From Klenkia taihuensis (GTDB taxonomy: Bacteria > Actinomycetota > Actinomycetes > Mycobacteriales > Geodermatophilaceae): a stretch of DNA of 64,000 nt. A program made the translations under genes and the position numbers. Below are positions 15,300 to 24,922 of this stretch, piece by piece. The notes under the pieces are model-generated. The model had not been told where the DNA came from. It saw only the letters and a list, made by a program, of their open reading frames with translations, and did no database searches. Within the stretch, counting starts at the first letter, position 1. Every line of letters begins with the position of its first letter. The DNA lies in NCBI RefSeq assembly GCF_900112525.1, contig NZ_FOMD01000003.1, forward strand, positions 705,952 through 769,951, given 5' to 3'.

Positions 15300-17807
15300 G
15301 TGGCGCAGGACGACGGCGCCACCGGAGCCGGCGCGGACCGGCCGTCCCCGGTGACGGCGCTGCCCCGGGTGACGGCGCTGCCGGCGGTCCCCGACCCGGC
15401 CTTCGAACGGTTCGCCCGCCTGGTGCGCGACGTCCTCGACGTGCCGACGGCGCTGGTGGCGGTGGTGGCGGCCGACGGCCAGGTCCTCCCCGGCGCCCTG
15501 GGGCTGCCCGAGCCGTGGCAGTCCACCCGGTCCACCTCGCTGAGCCACTCGTTCTGCCAGGACGTCGTCGCCTCCGGCCGGCCGCTGGTCCTCACCGACG
15601 CCCGCACCGACCCGCAGCGGGCCGGCAGCCTGGCCGTCCGCGAGCTGGGGATGGTCGCCTACGCCGGCGTCCCGCTGGTCGACGCCGCCGGGACCGCCCT
15701 GGGCTCGCTGTGCGCGGTCGACCACCGGCCCCGGGCCTGGACCGCCCGTGAGCTCGGCCTGCTGGACGACCTGGCCGGGGCGTGCAGCTCGGAGCTGCAG
15801 CTGCGGCTGGAGCGCACCGCCGTCGAGGCCGACCGGTCCCGGGTGACGCTGGCCGACCGGGCGGGCGCGGTGGGCACCTTCGACTGGGACCTGACCGGCA
15901 CCGCGATGGCCTGGGACTCCCCGCTGCTGGAGATGTTCGGCTACACCGAGGCCGACTTCGAGCCCACGACGGCCTCCTTCTACCGCCGCCTGCACCCCGA
16001 GGACGCCGACCGGGTCACCCAGGCCATCACCACCGCGATCGGCACCGGCGGCGAGTTCCACGCCGAGTACCGGATCGTCCTGCCCGGTGGCGACACCCGC
16101 TGGGTCCAGGGACGCGGTCAGGTGCTCACCGACACCACCGGCACCCCGGTCCGGTTCATCGGCGCCGCCTACGACACCACCGACGTCCACGACGGCGACG
16201 TCCGCGTCGGGCGGCTGCTGACCGCCATGCCCTCGGGCTTCGTGTCCCTGGACCGCGACTGGCGGTTCACCCTGCTCAACCCGGCGGCCGAGGCGCTGCT
16301 GGGCCGCAGCCAGGCCGAGCTGCTGGGGCGCACGATCTGGGAGGCGTTCCCCGACACCGCCGGCAGCGAGTTCGAGCGCGGCTACCGCGCCGCGGTGGCC
16401 ACCCAGCAGCCGCAGACCGTGCACGCCCACTACCCGCCCCCGCTGGACGCCTGGTACGACGTGCTGTGCTGGCCCAGCCCCGACGGGCTGTCGCTGTTCT
16501 TCACCGACGTCACCGACCGCGCCCGCAGCGATGCCCAGGCCGCGGCGTCCACCGCCCGGCTGGCGCTGCTGGCCAGCATCGCCGACGCACTCGGCGGCGG
16601 CACCGAGCTGCCCGACGTCCTCGCCGGTCTCCCCCGGCTGCTGGTGCCCGCCGTCGCCGACGCCTGCGTGCTGACCGTGCTTGGCCCCGACGGCCGGGCG
16701 CGCGACCTGGGGTACTGGCACGCCGACCCCGGTGCCCGGGCCCACCTCGCCGGGTACGTCAGCAGCCGGGCCGTCGAGCTGTCCGCCGGCACGCCCCTGG
16801 CCCAGGTCCTGCACGACGGACGCACCCGCCATCTGGCTCCGGGCCGGACCGCCCCGCTGGCCCGCACGGCGCAGGCCCGGCAGCACCTGGACGCCCTCGG
16901 GCCGGTGCGCGCCACGCTCGTCCCGCTGTCGGCGCAGTCGGGCACCACCGGGGTGCTGACCCTGCTCAGCGCCGCCGACCGGCCGCAGGACCGGGAGATG
17001 GAGGCCATCACCGCCGACGTCGCCGACCGATCGGCGCGGCCATCGAGACCGACCGGCTGACCCGCACCCGCGCCCAGCTCGCGATGGCCCTGCAGCGCAG
17101 CCTGCTCACCGCCCCGCCGGAGCCCGACCACGCCCAGGTCGTCGTCCGGTACCTGCCGGCCGTCGAGGCCGCCCAGGTCGGCGGCGACTGGTACGACGCG
17201 TTCCTGCAGCCCGACGGCACGACCATGATCGTGATCGGCGACGTCGTCGGGCACGACACGGAGGCCGCGGCCTCCATGGGCGCCCTGCGGGGCCTGCTGC
17301 GGGGCATCGTCACCTACTCCGGCGCCGGCCCGGCCGAGGTGCTGCGCGGGCTCGACAAGTCGATCCAGGTGCTCGAGGTGGGCACCCTCGCCACCGCCGC
17401 GGTCGCCCGCCGTCGTGCTGCACACCGACGGCAGCCACCAGGTCCTCGCGCCGTGGCGCGGTGAGCTGCTGCTGGGGCTCGACCCCGACACCCCGCGTAC
17501 CGAGCAGGTCACCGTCCTGGAACGGGGAGCCACCGTCCTGCTGTTCACCGACGGGCTCATCGAGAGGCGCGACGCCGACCTCGACGACGGCCTGACCCGC
17601 CTCACCGGCGCCCTGGGCGACCTCGCCGACGCGTCGCTCGACGAGCTGTGCGACGGCATCGTCGAGCGCCTCGTCCACGGCCGGCCCGACGACGACGTCG
17701 CCCTCGTCGCGGTCCGCCTGCACCGGCAGGACCGCCCCCGCCCCCTCGAAGCGGGACCCGCGCACGTGCCCCCGGGCGTGTCGCCGCCGAGCCACCCGGC
17801 CCAGTGA
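15300..17807 (+). pseudogene. GAF-PAS-PAS-GAF-SpoIIE phosphatase, decayed by two lesions
   Basis: From GTG 15300 the frame encodes a GAF domain (about 35-175, with SHSFCQDVVASGRPL), a PAS domain (GTFDWDLTGTAMAWDS), a second PAS (SLDRDWRFTLLNPAAEALLG) and a second GAF. At about 17028-17030 one base is missing. The SpoIIE/PP2C domain continues in another frame (IGAAIETDRLT, then GGDWYDAFLQPDG and IGDVVGHDTEAAA). Near 17406 it shifts again and resumes as VVLHTDGSHQVL and ends at 17807 (PDDDVALVAVRLHR). Compared with the intact paralogue at 53806-55923, about 25-28 codons including the NAGHLPP strand are absent at the second break. The phosphatase domain is therefore probably not made. Confidence 0.75.
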
Positions 17808-17940
17808 GCGCGGGGCGCGTCGCCCACCAGCGCCAGCGCCGTTCACCCCCACCGGGGCCCGCGTCCCGGGTCGACAGGGGCGCCCGGGAGGCGTTGGCTG
17901 GGGCCTCCGGTCCCACCGCCGGCCGGACGGGAGGGCAGGG

Positions 17941-18921
17941 ATGCAGACCGCAGCGATCGGCCCCCGGGCGACCTTCTCCACCGGCGACCCCGACGAGATG
18001 GCCGCCTTCCTCACCCGCTCCTACGGGACCACCGTGCGGCTGGGCCGGACCCGGGAGCCCCACCGGCTCAGCCACCACCGGGCCGCGGCCGGCCACGTGG
18101 CGCTGGACACCGTCCGCAGCAGCGGGTTCGCCGCCGACGCCGGACCGACCGGGCACCTGGTGGTGGTCGTCGTCGACACCGGGTCGATCACCCGCCGCAC
18201 CGGGGGCCGCAGCCGGGACTACGGCCCCGGTGACGTCTTCGTGGCCGCCCGGCCGTCCGGCGACGTCGCCGCGGAGTGGCGGGGCTCCCCGGCCGCAATC
18301 CGGGCGCTCGTGCTCGACGCCGCCCTCGTCGCCGCCGTCACCGGCGCCGCACCCGAGCAGGTCGCGACGATGGCCGTCGATACCGACCGGCCCGCCGGCG
18401 CGGCCGCCGCGCGGCGGTTCCACCAGGCTCTCGCCTTCGCCACCACCACGGTCCTCCACGACGAACCCGCCGCACCCCGCACCGCAGCACCGCCCCTGCT
18501 GGTCGACGCCGTGGCGCGGACCCTGGCCGCGACCGTGCTGACCGTGTTCGACAGCAGCCTCGTCCCCGCGCACCGGACCGCCGACGCCGCCGACGCCCGC
18601 CCCGAGACCCTGCGCCGGGCGGTCGCCTACATCGAGTCCGGGCCGCACCTGCCCATGGGCCTCGCCGACATCGCCCGCGCCGCCTACGTCACCCCCCGGG
18701 CGGTCCAGCTGGCCTTCCGCAAGCACCTGGACTGCACCCCGCTGGAGTACCTGCGCCGCGTCCGGCTGGCCGCGGCCCACCAGGAGCTGGTGGACGCCGA
18801 GCCCGGCGACGGCACCACCGTCACCGCCGTCGCCCAGCACTGGGGCATGGACGGCGGCCGGTTCGGCCAGACCTACCGGGCCGCCTACGGGGTCCCGCCC
18901 AGCCGCACCCTCGGCGACTGA
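17941..18921 (+). CDS. AraC family transcriptional regulator
   Basis: A protein of 326 residues. The C-terminal AraC domain (about 222-322) has two helix-turn-helix motifs: the first around MGLADIARAAYVTPRAVQLAF, the second around VTAVAQHWGMDGGRFGQTYR, ending in YGVPPSRTL. The N-terminal part (about 1-210) resembles the AraC-binding-like domain of transcription factors such as FeaR, with no clear ligand motif. ATG 17941 follows GGGAGGG. The next gene starts 51 bases downstream on the same strand. The target is unknown; the neighbouring hybrid kinase is a candidate partner. Confidence 0.85.
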   Translation: MQTAAIGPRATFSTGDPDEMAAFLTRSYGTTVRLGRTREPHRLSHHRAAAGHVALDTVRSSGFAADAGPTGHLVVVVVDTGSITRRTGGRSRDYGPGDVFVAARPSGDVAAEWRGSPAAIRALVLDAALVAAVTGAAPEQVATMAVDTDRPAGAAAARRFHQALAFATTTVLHDEPAAPRTAAPPLLVDAVARTLAATVLTVFDSSLVPAHRTADAADARPETLRRAVAYIESGPHLPMGLADIARAAYVTPRAVQLAFRKHLDCTPLEYLRRVRLAAAHQELVDAEPGDGTTVTAVAQHWGMDGGRFGQTYRAAYGVPPSRTLGD

Positions 18922-18972
18922 GGTCGCCCTACCGCCGCGCGCGGTGCGCGGGGCTGGCAAGCTGGGGGCCCG

Positions 18973-21666
18973 ATGCAGACCACCGTCGGGGCGACCGGAG
19001 GAGCACGCGCGTCGATGCCAGGGCACCGCACCGCCTCGCCCAGCGAGCTGTTCGACGGTGGCGGGGAGGCCGGCCGCCTGATGGCCGAGCTCGACTGGGC
19101 GGCGACCGGGGTCGGCGCGGTCGACGAGTGGCCGGCCAGCCTCCGGTTCGCCGTGCGGACCGTCCTGGCCTCCCGGTTCCCCATGGTGCTCACCTGGGGT
19201 CCGGGGTTCCTGCAGTTCTACAACGACGCCTACGCGCCCCTCATCGGCGCCAAGCACCCGGCCATCGGGGCGGACATCCGGGACACCCTCGCCGAGGGCT
19301 GGGACGCCCTCGCCGGCCCGGTCGAGCACGCGATGACCACCCGGGAGGCCTCCTGGTTGCCTCGCCTGCCCCTGCTGCTCGAGCGGGACGGCTACCGCGA
19401 GGAGACCTACTTCACCGTCTCCCACGCCCCGGCGTTCGGCGACGACGGCTCGGTGGCGGGCATGCACGCGGTCTGCACCGAGGTCACCGCCGAGGTCCTG
19501 GCCGAGCGCCGCCAGGAGGTGCTGAGCGCGCTGACCGCGACCGGTGACGACCTGGCCGACGAGGAGGTGACGGCGGCCAGGCTGTGCGCCGCGCTCGCCG
19601 TCGACGCCCTGGACATCCCCTTCGCCGGGGTGTGGCTGGCCCGCGACGGCCGGCTGCGGCGCGTGGCCACCGTGGGCTGCCCGGCGGACGCCCTGCCCGC
19701 CACCGCGGCGCTGGCCGACCTGCCCACCGACGTGTCCGCCCTCGGCCTGGCCGGCGGCCTGTGGGCCGACCCGGTCCGCGACGCCGTCGTCCTGCCCCTG
19801 CACTCCCCCGGCGGCGACGAGGTGGCCGGCGCCCTGCTGCTCGCCGTCACCCCCGCCCGGCGGCTGGACGACGACCTGCGGGACCACCTGTCGCTGGTGG
19901 CGAGCCAGTTCGCCGCGGCGCTGGCCGTCAGCCAGGCCTTCGCCGCCGAGCACCGGCGGGCCGAGGCCCTCGCCGAGCTCGACCGCGCCAAGACCGCCTT
20001 CTTCTCCGACATCAGCCACGAGCTGCGCACCCCCCTGACGCTGCTGCTCGGCCCGCTGGGCGACGTCCTCGCCGACACCGGTGCGCAGCTGGGCGCCCCG
20101 GTGCGCGAGGAGCTGGCCGTGGCCCTGCGCAACGGCCAGCGGCTGGAGCGCCTCGTCGACGACGTGATGGACGTCGTCCGGCTGGAGGCCGGCGCCGTGG
20201 TGCTCGACCCGCACCCGGTGGACCTGGCCGCCTACACCGCGGAGCTCGCCGGGGTGCTGCGCGCGGCCGCCGAGCGCGCCGGGCTCGTCCTGGACGTCGA
20301 CTGCCCGCCGCTGCCCTCGCCGGTGCTGGTCGACCCGCGGGTGTGGGAGAAGGTCGTGCTGAACCTCGTGGCCAACGCGGTGAAGTACACCTTCGTGGGC
20401 CGCATCGACGTCCGCCTGCGCGCGGCCCCCGGCGGCCCGGACGAGCGGCCGGCCGAGCTCCCGGTCGAGCTGTCGGTGCGCGACACCGGCATCGGCATCC
20501 CCGCCGCCGAGCTCGACCGCGTCTTCGACCGGTTCCACCGGGTGCTGGACGCCCAGGCCCGCACGCGGGAGGGCACCGGCATCGGGCTGAGCCTGGTCCG
20601 CGACCTGGTGCGCGAGCTGGGCGGCCGGGTCGGGGTGGCCAGCGCCCCCGGGGAGGGCAGCACCTTCACCGTGCAGGTCGCCCTCCCGGTCGCCGGGGAG
20701 CCGGCCGAGGGGCGCGCGCCCTCCGCGGCGGCCCGCGGGACCGCCGCGGCGTGGGAGCGCGACATGGCCGCACCGGCGGACGACGACCCGGGCCGGTCGG
20801 TGCTGGTCGTCGACGACAACGCCGACATGCGCGACTACCTGACCCGGCTGCTCTCCCCCCGGTTCCGGGTCACGGCGGCCGCGAACGGCGAGCAGGCGCT
20901 GACGATGATGGCCCGCGCCGTCCCGGACGTGCTGGTCACCGATGTGATGATGCCGCGGGTCGACGGGTTCGACCTCCTGCGCCGGCTGCGCTCGGGACCG
21001 GCCACGGCCGACGTCCCGGTGCTGGTGCTCACCGCGCGGGCCGGCCAGGAGGCCGCCGTCGAGACGCTCGGCGCCGGCGCCGACGACCACCTCGCCAAGC
21101 CCTTCCGGTCCGACGAGCTGCTCGCCCGGGTGGGCGCGCTGGCGGCCCGCGCGCACCGGCGTCCTCCGGGGGACGCCGCGCCGCCCCGCGCCGCGTCGGC
21201 CGGCCGGGCGGTCCCGGAGGGCGGGGCGCCGGACGGCGCGGCCCCGGCCGGCCCGGTCGTCGAGGTCGAGGGCCCCGCCACGACCGGGAGCACCCGGCAC
21301 GCCCGGTGGCGGCTGACCGCGACCGGCCGGGCGCCGGGCCAGGCCCGGGCGCGCACCAGGTCGCTGCTGCAGGACGCCGGTGTCGACCCCGACCAGGCCT
21401 ACGACCTCCTGGTGGCCGTCGGGGAAGCCGTCACCAACGCGGTCGAGCACGCCCAGCACCCGACCGAGCCCGTCGTGGAGCTGACGGTCGACGTGGACGC
21501 GGACACCGTCGTCGCCGTCGTGCGCGACACCGGGCAGTGGCGGGAACGGGTGGCCAGCATGGACCGCGGCCGGGGTTCGACCCTGATGGGCGCCGCGGGC
21601 CAGGTGACGGTGGTCCCCGGCCCCCACGGCACCACGGTCACCATCCGCGCCGACCGCCGGGGCTGA
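18973..21666 (+). CDS. Hybrid histidine kinase-receiver fused to an RsbW-like kinase
   Basis: A soluble protein of 897 residues with an unusual domain order. It has PAS (about 45-170), GAF (about 200-325), then HisKA with phosphoacceptor His349 in SHELRTP. HATPase follows, with the N box at Asn468 and DTGIGIP and GTGIGLSLV loops. A receiver comes next, with phosphoacceptor Asp657 in VLVTDVMMP. Last is a second HATPase of the anti-sigma/RsbW type (about 770-895, GEAVTNAVEHA with Asn822, VRDTGQW, RGSTLMGAAG). No membrane segment is visible. The last domain could phosphorylate or bind an anti-sigma-factor antagonist, so the protein may link two-component sensing to a partner-switching pathway. 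No sigma factor or STAS protein is adjacent. Confidence 0.85.
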   Translation: MQTTVGATGGARASMPGHRTASPSELFDGGGEAGRLMAELDWAATGVGAVDEWPASLRFAVRTVLASRFPMVLTWGPGFLQFYNDAYAPLIGAKHPAIGADIRDTLAEGWDALAGPVEHAMTTREASWLPRLPLLLERDGYREETYFTVSHAPAFGDDGSVAGMHAVCTEVTAEVLAERRQEVLSALTATGDDLADEEVTAARLCAALAVDALDIPFAGVWLARDGRLRRVATVGCPADALPATAALADLPTDVSALGLAGGLWADPVRDAVVLPLHSPGGDEVAGALLLAVTPARRLDDDLRDHLSLVASQFAAALAVSQAFAAEHRRAEALAELDRAKTAFFSDISHELRTPLTLLLGPLGDVLADTGAQLGAPVREELAVALRNGQRLERLVDDVMDVVRLEAGAVVLDPHPVDLAAYTAELAGVLRAAAERAGLVLDVDCPPLPSPVLVDPRVWEKVVLNLVANAVKYTFVGRIDVRLRAAPGGPDERPAELPVELSVRDTGIGIPAAELDRVFDRFHRVLDAQARTREGTGIGLSLVRDLVRELGGRVGVASAPGEGSTFTVQVALPVAGEPAEGRAPSAAARGTAAAWERDMAAPADDDPGRSVLVVDDNADMRDYLTRLLSPRFRVTAAANGEQALTMMARAVPDVLVTDVMMPRVDGFDLLRRLRSGPATADVPVLVLTARAGQEAAVETLGAGADDHLAKPFRSDELLARVGALAARAHRRPPGDAAPPRAASAGRAVPEGGAPDGAAPAGPVVEVEGPATTGSTRHARWRLTATGRAPGQARARTRSLLQDAGVDPDQAYDLLVAVGEAVTNAVEHAQHPTEPVVELTVDVDADTVVAVVRDTGQWRERVASMDRGRGSTLMGAAGQVTVVPGPHGTTVTIRADRRG

Positions 21667-21784
21667 CCCCCGGGCCCGCGTCGCCGGGGAGGCTCACCAC
21701 CGGCGCCGCGGTGTGGCCGGCATCACCACATCCGGCGTCGGACGGGCTAGCCTCGGGTGCCGCCGTCGCGAGGAGGGCCCGCCC

Positions 21785-22987
21785 ATGACCGCCGTCCTGA
21801 GCACCCCCGAGCGCCCTCCGGCGCCCGCGTCGGCCAGCGGGCCGTTCAGCAAGTACCTGGTCCCCGAGGTCGTGTTCGGCTGGGGTGCGCTGTCCGAGGC
21901 CGGCCACGCCGCCCGCCGGCTCGGCGCCCGCCGCCCCTTCGTGGTCACCGACGAGGGCGTGGCCGCCGCCGGCTGGTGGGACGAGCTGGCCGGGCACCTG
22001 GCCGCGGCCGGGCTGACCGGCACGGTCTGGCAGGGGATGACGCCTAACCCCAAGGACCACGAGGTGGCGGCCGGGGCACGGGCCTACGCCGAGAGCGGGT
22101 GCGACGTCGTCGTCGGGCTCGGTGGCGGGTCGGTCATCGACGCCGCCAAGGCCATCGCGGTGGTGGCCAGCAACGGCGGCGCGATCCTGGACTACGAGGG
22201 CGTGGACCGGGTGGGCCTGGCCCTGCCGCCCACGGTCATGTGCCCCACCACCGCCGGCACCGGCGCCGACGTCTCGCAGTTCGCCGTCGTCACCGACACC
22301 GGCCGGCGGGTCAAGGCCACCCTGATCGGCCGGGCCCTCGTCCCCGACATCTCGGTCACCGACCCGCGGCTGCTGACCACCATGCCCGACGAGCTGGCCG
22401 CCGCCACCGGCCTGGACGCCCTCACCCACGCGGTCGAGGCCTACGTGTCGCGGGCGCACGGCCCGCTGTCCGACGCCCATGCCCTGCACGCGGTGCAGCT
22501 GATCGCGGGCAACCTGCGGCGCACGCTGACCCACCCGGACGACGAGGCCGCCCGCACCGCGATGGCGCAGGCCAGCCTGGAGGCGGGCCTGGCCTTCACC
22601 AACGCCATCCTCGGCGCCACGCACGCGATGAGCCACCAGGTCGGCGGGCTGCTGGACCTGCCGCACGGCGTGCTCAACGGGGTGCTGCTCCCCCACGTCA
22701 TGCGGTTCAACGCGCAGCACTCGGCCGAGCGCTTCGTGCCCGTCGCCGCGGCCCTCGGCGTCGACACCACCCGGCTGTCCGCCGGGGCGGCCGCCGACGC
22801 CGCCGCGGACGCGGTGGCCGCGCTGGCCGCCGACCTGGGCTGCCCCGCGGGGTTGGCCGAGCTCGGGGTGCGGCCCGCCGACCTGGGCACCCTGGCGGCG
22901 AGCACGCTGGCCGACGCCTGCCTGTCCACCAACCCGCGCGACGCCGGCGCCGCCGAGGTCACCGACCTGTTCCGGGCCGCGATGTGA
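21785..22987 (+). CDS. Iron-containing alcohol dehydrogenase (1,3-propanediol-dehydrogenase-like)
   Basis: A protein of 400 residues. It has the NAD-binding GLGGGSVIDAAKAIAV (about 116-131), the PTTAGTGADVS segment, and metal-ligand regions ATGLDALTHAVEAYVS and GATHAMSHQVGGLLDLPHG. These are group III alcohol dehydrogenase marks. ATG 21785 follows GAGGAGGG. It overlaps the sensor kinase gene by four bases (GTGA), so it leads an operon with a two-component system. From memory, a similar dehydrogenase sits beside the MnoSR system and methanol dehydrogenase in Mycobacterium smegmatis, where it is annotated as a 1,3-propanediol dehydrogenase. The substrate here is unproven. Confidence 0.88.
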   Translation: MTAVLSTPERPPAPASASGPFSKYLVPEVVFGWGALSEAGHAARRLGARRPFVVTDEGVAAAGWWDELAGHLAAAGLTGTVWQGMTPNPKDHEVAAGARAYAESGCDVVVGLGGGSVIDAAKAIAVVASNGGAILDYEGVDRVGLALPPTVMCPTTAGTGADVSQFAVVTDTGRRVKATLIGRALVPDISVTDPRLLTTMPDELAAATGLDALTHAVEAYVSRAHGPLSDAHALHAVQLIAGNLRRTLTHPDDEAARTAMAQASLEAGLAFTNAILGATHAMSHQVGGLLDLPHGVLNGVLLPHVMRFNAQHSAERFVPVAAALGVDTTRLSAGAAADAAADAVAALAADLGCPAGLAELGVRPADLGTLAASTLADACLSTNPRDAGAAEVTDLFRAAM

Positions 22988-24282
22988 CCACCCCCGGCAT
23001 CACCGAGCTCACCGGCCTGCGCTCCTCCAAGCCCACCTGGTACGCCGAGTACCGGCACACCGCGGAGAAGCTGACCCGGGCGCTGGGCTCGCTGGACCGC
23101 ATCGCCCAGGTGCTGTCGGCGACCGGCCAGGGCGCCGGTGCGCTGTGCCGGGCGGTGGTCGACGCCACCGCCGAGCACCTCGGCGCGAGCTGGGTGGTGC
23201 TGGCGCTGCGCGCGGACGCGCTGCCCCTCGCCCGGCCGCGGCTGGTCGCCCGCGGGCCGGACGGCGACCCGCTGCACGGGCTGGACGACCTGCCCGCCGG
23301 CGTGGGCCGGGCGGTGGCCGGGGCGCTGGCCGGCGGCGGGGTCGACCCGCACCTGGACGACGACGGCGCCGTGGTCGTCCCGCTCGTGGTGGACGGCGAG
23401 GCCACCGGCGCGCTGGTCGCCTGGGTCGGCCCGCACGCGGCGGCCTCGGCCGCGGACCTGGCCATCCTGCGGATCGTGGGCAACCAGTCGGCCGTCGCCC
23501 TGCTCAGCGACCACCTGCTGGCCGGCTCGGAGGCGCTGCGCCGGCAGACCGAGCAGCTCTACGCCGAGGCCGAGCAGCGGGCCCGCGACCTCGCCGAGCG
23601 GCACCGCCAGCTGGCCGAGGCCGAGCGCCGGCTGGACGTCGCCGCGCAGCGGGAGGCCGTCGACGTCGAGCGGCACCGGATCGCCCGCGAGCTGCACGAC
23701 AGCGTCGCCCAGCACGTGCTCTCGGCGGGCATGACGATCGAGTGGTGCCGGCCCGAGGTCGAGCACCACCGCGAGGTCTACGAGCGGCTCGACCACGCCA
23801 AGGCGCTCACCCGGGAGGCGGTCGAGCGGCTGCGCGGGGCCATCCACGCGCTGTCGGCCGACCACGAGGACGACCTGCCCGGTCTGCTGGCCCGGCTGCC
23901 CGCCGAGCACCCGGTGCCGGGGCTGGCCGTCGCGGTCCGGGTCGAGGGCCGGCCGGTGCCGCTGCCGCCCCCCGCCGCGGAGGCGCTGCACAAGATCGCG
24001 ACCGAGTGCCTGTTCAACACCACCCGGCACGCCGGCGCCACCCGGTGCACCGTGCGGCTGGCCTACCGGCCCGGCGCGGTGCGGCTGTCGGTCGCCGACG
24101 ACGGGACCGGCTCCCCGGAGGTGCTGCGCCGCGCGCTGCGCTCCCCCGACGGCCGGCACCACGGGCTGGTGAACATGGCGTCGCGGGCGGCGGAGGTCGG
24201 GGCGGTGCTGCGCGTCGGCCGCGCCCGGCTGGGCGGGGTCCGGGTGGACGTCGCCCTGCCCGTGGAGGTGGACGGTGGCTGA
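22984..24282 (+). CDS. GAF-domain sensor histidine kinase (HisKA_3 type)
   Basis: A kinase of 432 residues. A GAF-like sensor (about 35-180) precedes a coiled coil (about 182-222, rich in E/A/Q/R). HisKA_3 follows, with His238 in RIARELHDSVAQHVLSAG, then a HATPase (TECLFNTTRHAG for the N box, VADDGTG, HGLVNMASRAAEVGA). No membrane helix is seen, so it probably senses a soluble signal. It starts at GTG 22984 inside the dehydrogenase stop and overlaps the response regulator gene by eight bases. The gene order resembles MnoSR of M. smegmatis, which controls methanol dehydrogenase. It likely senses an alcohol, an aldehyde or a cofactor state. Confidence 0.9.
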   Translation: MTTPGITELTGLRSSKPTWYAEYRHTAEKLTRALGSLDRIAQVLSATGQGAGALCRAVVDATAEHLGASWVVLALRADALPLARPRLVARGPDGDPLHGLDDLPAGVGRAVAGALAGGGVDPHLDDDGAVVVPLVVDGEATGALVAWVGPHAAASAADLAILRIVGNQSAVALLSDHLLAGSEALRRQTEQLYAEAEQRARDLAERHRQLAEAERRLDVAAQREAVDVERHRIARELHDSVAQHVLSAGMTIEWCRPEVEHHREVYERLDHAKALTREAVERLRGAIHALSADHEDDLPGLLARLPAEHPVPGLAVAVRVEGRPVPLPPPAAEALHKIATECLFNTTRHAGATRCTVRLAYRPGAVRLSVADDGTGSPEVLRRALRSPDGRHHGLVNMASRAAEVGAVLRVGRARLGGVRVDVALPVEVDGG

Positions 24283-24922
24283 GCGCATCAGGCTGGTGGT
24301 CGTCGACGACCACGCGATCGTGCGGCAGGGGCTGCGGTCGATCCTGGAGCGGGAGCCCGACATCCGGGTGGTCGGCGAGGCCGCCACCCCCGGCGAGGCG
24401 CTGGACCTGGTGGTCCGGGAGCGGCCGCACATCGTGCTGCTGGACCTCAAGCTGTCGGCCGGGTCCGACGTCGAGGGCCTGGCGCTGTGCGGGGAGCTCA
24501 CCGGCGGCCCGTCGTCCCCGGGGGTGCTGGTGGTGACCACCTTCCTGGACCAGCAGCTGGTGCTGCGCGCGATCCAGGCCGGGGCGCGGGGCTACGTGCT
24601 CAAGGACGTCGACGCCACCGCCCTGGTCGCCGCCATCCGGGCGGTGCGGCGCGGGGAGTCGGCCTTCGACAGCCACAGTGCGGCCGCCGTCGTCGCGTCG
24701 CTGGCCGCCCCGGCCACGGGCCCGGACGGCACCGACCTCACCGCGCGCGAGCGGGAGGTGCTGGCCCTGCTGGCCCGGGGACTGTCCAACGAGGCGATCG
24801 GCCGGGAGCTCTACATCTCGGCGACGACCGCGAAGTTCCACGTGGGCAACGTGCTGCGCAAGCTGTCGGTGTCGCGGCGGGCCGAGGCCGTCTACGCCGG
24901 CTCGAAGCTCGGTCTCATCTGA
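24275..24922 (+). CDS. LuxR/NarL family response regulator
   Basis: A protein of 215 residues. The receiver (about 1-125) has the acidic pair VVDDH, phosphoacceptor Asp57 in VLLDLKLS, and the lysine of YVLKDV. The C-terminal helix-turn-helix (about 150-213) reads LTAREREVLALLARGLSNEAIG and AKFHVGNVLRKL. It is translationally coupled to the kinase gene and its end overlaps the convergent VWA gene by eight bases. It probably regulates the alcohol dehydrogenase genes on both sides. The 18-bp palindrome upstream of the methanol dehydrogenase gene (29070-29087) is a candidate binding site. Confidence 0.92.
   Translation: MAERIRLVVVDDHAIVRQGLRSILEREPDIRVVGEAATPGEALDLVVRERPHIVLLDLKLSAGSDVEGLALCGELTGGPSSPGVLVVTTFLDQQLVLRAIQAGARGYVLKDVDATALVAAIRAVRRGESAFDSHSAAAVVASLAAPATGPDGTDLTAREREVLALLARGLSNEAIGRELYISATTAKFHVGNVLRKLSVSRRAEAVYAGSKLGLI

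Noticed and set aside
14232..16886. An 884-codon minus-strand open frame
   Set aside because: It is low-complexity Gly/Val/Arg-rich sequence opposite the TetR gene and the PAS-GAF phosphatase, both of which have clear domain matches.
17602..21627. A 1341-codon open frame on the minus strand antisense to the hybrid kinase
   Set aside because: Its product is rich in Gly, Arg, Gln and His with no fold or motif, and it mirrors the codon phase of the plus-strand gene. Long antisense frames are expected in such GC-rich coding DNA.
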